A stretch of DNA of 64,000 nucleotides from RI-153 sp963721725 (GTDB lineage Bacteria > Chloroflexota > Anaerolineae > Caldilineales > Caldilineaceae), in assembly GCA_963721725.1 (NCBI GenBank), contig CAVRLX010000025.1, positions 1 to 64,000 on the forward strand, read 5' to 3'. Under the pieces are notes generated by a model. It searched no databases, was not told the DNA's origin, and worked only from the letters and a program-made list of their open reading frames with translations. The stretch's first letter is position 1. Each line of letters begins with the position of its first letter. Position numbers and translations under genes: made by a program. Positions 63,376-64,000 of the stretch are shown in pieces.

Positions 63376-64000
63376 TTGGCAGACTACGATATTCTTTTTG
63401 TGGGAACCGGACACAACGCCCTTGTCTGTGCGGGCTATCTGGCCCAGGCTGGCTATCGAGTGGGCATGGTAGAGCGGCGCGCCGTGGTGGGCGGGGCGGT
63501 GGTCACCGAGGAGCATATCCCCGGTTTTCGCTTTGATCTGGGCGGCTCGGCCCACATTCTGATCCACCACACCTCGATTGTACAGGACTTGGAACTCCAC
63601 AAGTACGGCCTGCACTACATCGACATTGACCCTCTCTTTTTTGCCCCCTTCCCCGACGGCAGTCAGCTTTTCACATGGCAAGACATCGACGCCACCTGCC
63701 AGAGCATCGCCACAGTCTCCGCCGCCGATGCCGAGCGCTATCGCCACTTTATTGAAGATTGGCGACCGTTGGCCGAGTCCATGGTGCAGACGTTTACCCA
63801 TGCGCCCACACCGCTGAACTTGGCCCGCTATCTTGCCTTTGAAAGCGGCGCAGCCCAGGATTTTCAGCGGCGGCTTACGGCCATTCTGGGTGGATACGGC
63901 CACCTGTTGCGCACCTCGTTTGAATCGCCCCAACTCCAGGCCATGATCGGCTGGATGGCCGCCCGATCTGGCCCTCCCCCCACCGAACCGCTGAGCGGAC
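63376..64000 (+). CDS. FAD-dependent phytoene-desaturase-like oxidoreductase (truncated by window end)
   Basis: A TTG start (63376), about nine bases after ggag, opens a frame of 208 residues that runs off the window. The product starts LADYDILFVGTGHNALVCAG, a Rossmann FAD motif of the CrtI / phytoene desaturase superfamily, followed by VGGAVVTEEHIPGFRFDLGG. CrtI-like enzymes or related NAD(P)/FAD oxidoreductases carry this start. The location in a cluster with a CarH/LitR-like regulator and photolyase would fit carotenoid synthesis, but related non-carotenoid oxidoreductases share the motif. Confidence 0.78.
   Translation, partial: MADYDILFVGTGHNALVCAGYLAQAGYRVGMVERRAVVGGAVVTEEHIPGFRFDLGGSAHILIHHTSIVQDLELHKYGLHYIDIDPLFFAPFPDGSQLFTWQDIDATCQSIATVSAADAERYRHFIEDWRPLAESMVQTFTHAPTPLNLARYLAFESGAAQDFQRRLTAILGGYGHLLRTSFESPQLQAMIGWMAARSGPPPTEPLSG

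Overview
The window looks like a chromosomal segment of a GC-rich Chloroflexota bacterium, most likely of the Anaerolineae/Caldilineae type. This is inferred from the gene mix: an F420/FMN luciferase-like TIGR03617 oxidoreductase, a DUF3417-type short alpha-glucan phosphorylase, MenA, a MerR-B12 regulator, S9 and M29 peptidases, and many short palindromic intergenic repeats. No rRNA or tRNA gene and no CRISPR array was seen. At least eleven genes carry single-base indels that break a clearly conserved frame. Several lie in homopolymers and some compensate each other, so much of this is probably sequence error rather than gene decay.

Bases 1-6830 are the 3' end of a type 1-like BREX phage-defence island: the end of pglZ, a CHAT protease-SF1 helicase fusion, brxL with a C-terminal MIT_C-like (PLD-fold) domain, and a large TPR-like protein ending in a HEPN RNase motif (R-N-x-x-x-H). 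The CHAT-helicase and HEPN genes are visibly AT-richer than brxL and the chromosome, and flank brxL like an inserted pair. The island is followed by a 144-bp MITE with imperfect terminal inverted repeats and an 8-bp target duplication. This is the best candidate for an undescribed system: a caspase-like helicase sensor plus an RNase effector embedded in BREX.

Bases 6877-18060 (mostly minus strand) hold a catabolic group (uncharacterised 465-aa protein, small protein, Rieske ferredoxin, amidohydrolase, SDR, Gfo/Idh/MocA oxidoreductase, sulfatase), then a thiosulfate/sulfur-transfer group (two double rhodaneses, one a lipoprotein, a TusA-like protein and a YeeE/YedE transporter). Bases 18087-18357 hold a candidate structured ncRNA with a consensus promoter and an intrinsic terminator. 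Bases 18684-24758 form a co-directional block: secreted repeat protein, response regulator, sensor kinase, ABC-2 ATPase and two permeases.

Bases 25101-39562 include CsbD, an anchored cytochrome c, an S9 peptidase, an LLM oxidoreductase, a PAS histidine kinase, a VOC protein coupled to an acyltransferase carrying an ankyrin insertion, an isocitrate/isopropylmalate dehydrogenase-like enzyme, a renalase-like oxidoreductase, an N-formylglutamate amidohydrolase, an M29 aminopeptidase and TrkH. Bases 39759-43380 hold a DJ-1/PfpI-SpoVS fusion divergent from a STAND ATPase and TPR pair. Bases 44087-54558 hold a histidine phosphatase, ThrH, an Fe3+-type ABC importer without a binding protein, and the zwf-pgl-glgP carbon block. 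Bases 54755-64000 look like a light/photoprotection cluster: CarH/LitR-like MerR-B12 regulator, TIGR01777 epimerase, SRPBCC protein, photolyase, lactate dehydrogenase, membrane protein, MenA, dienelactone hydrolase and the start of a phytoene-desaturase-like oxidoreductase. Palindromic REP-like repeats are scattered through the intergenic gaps.
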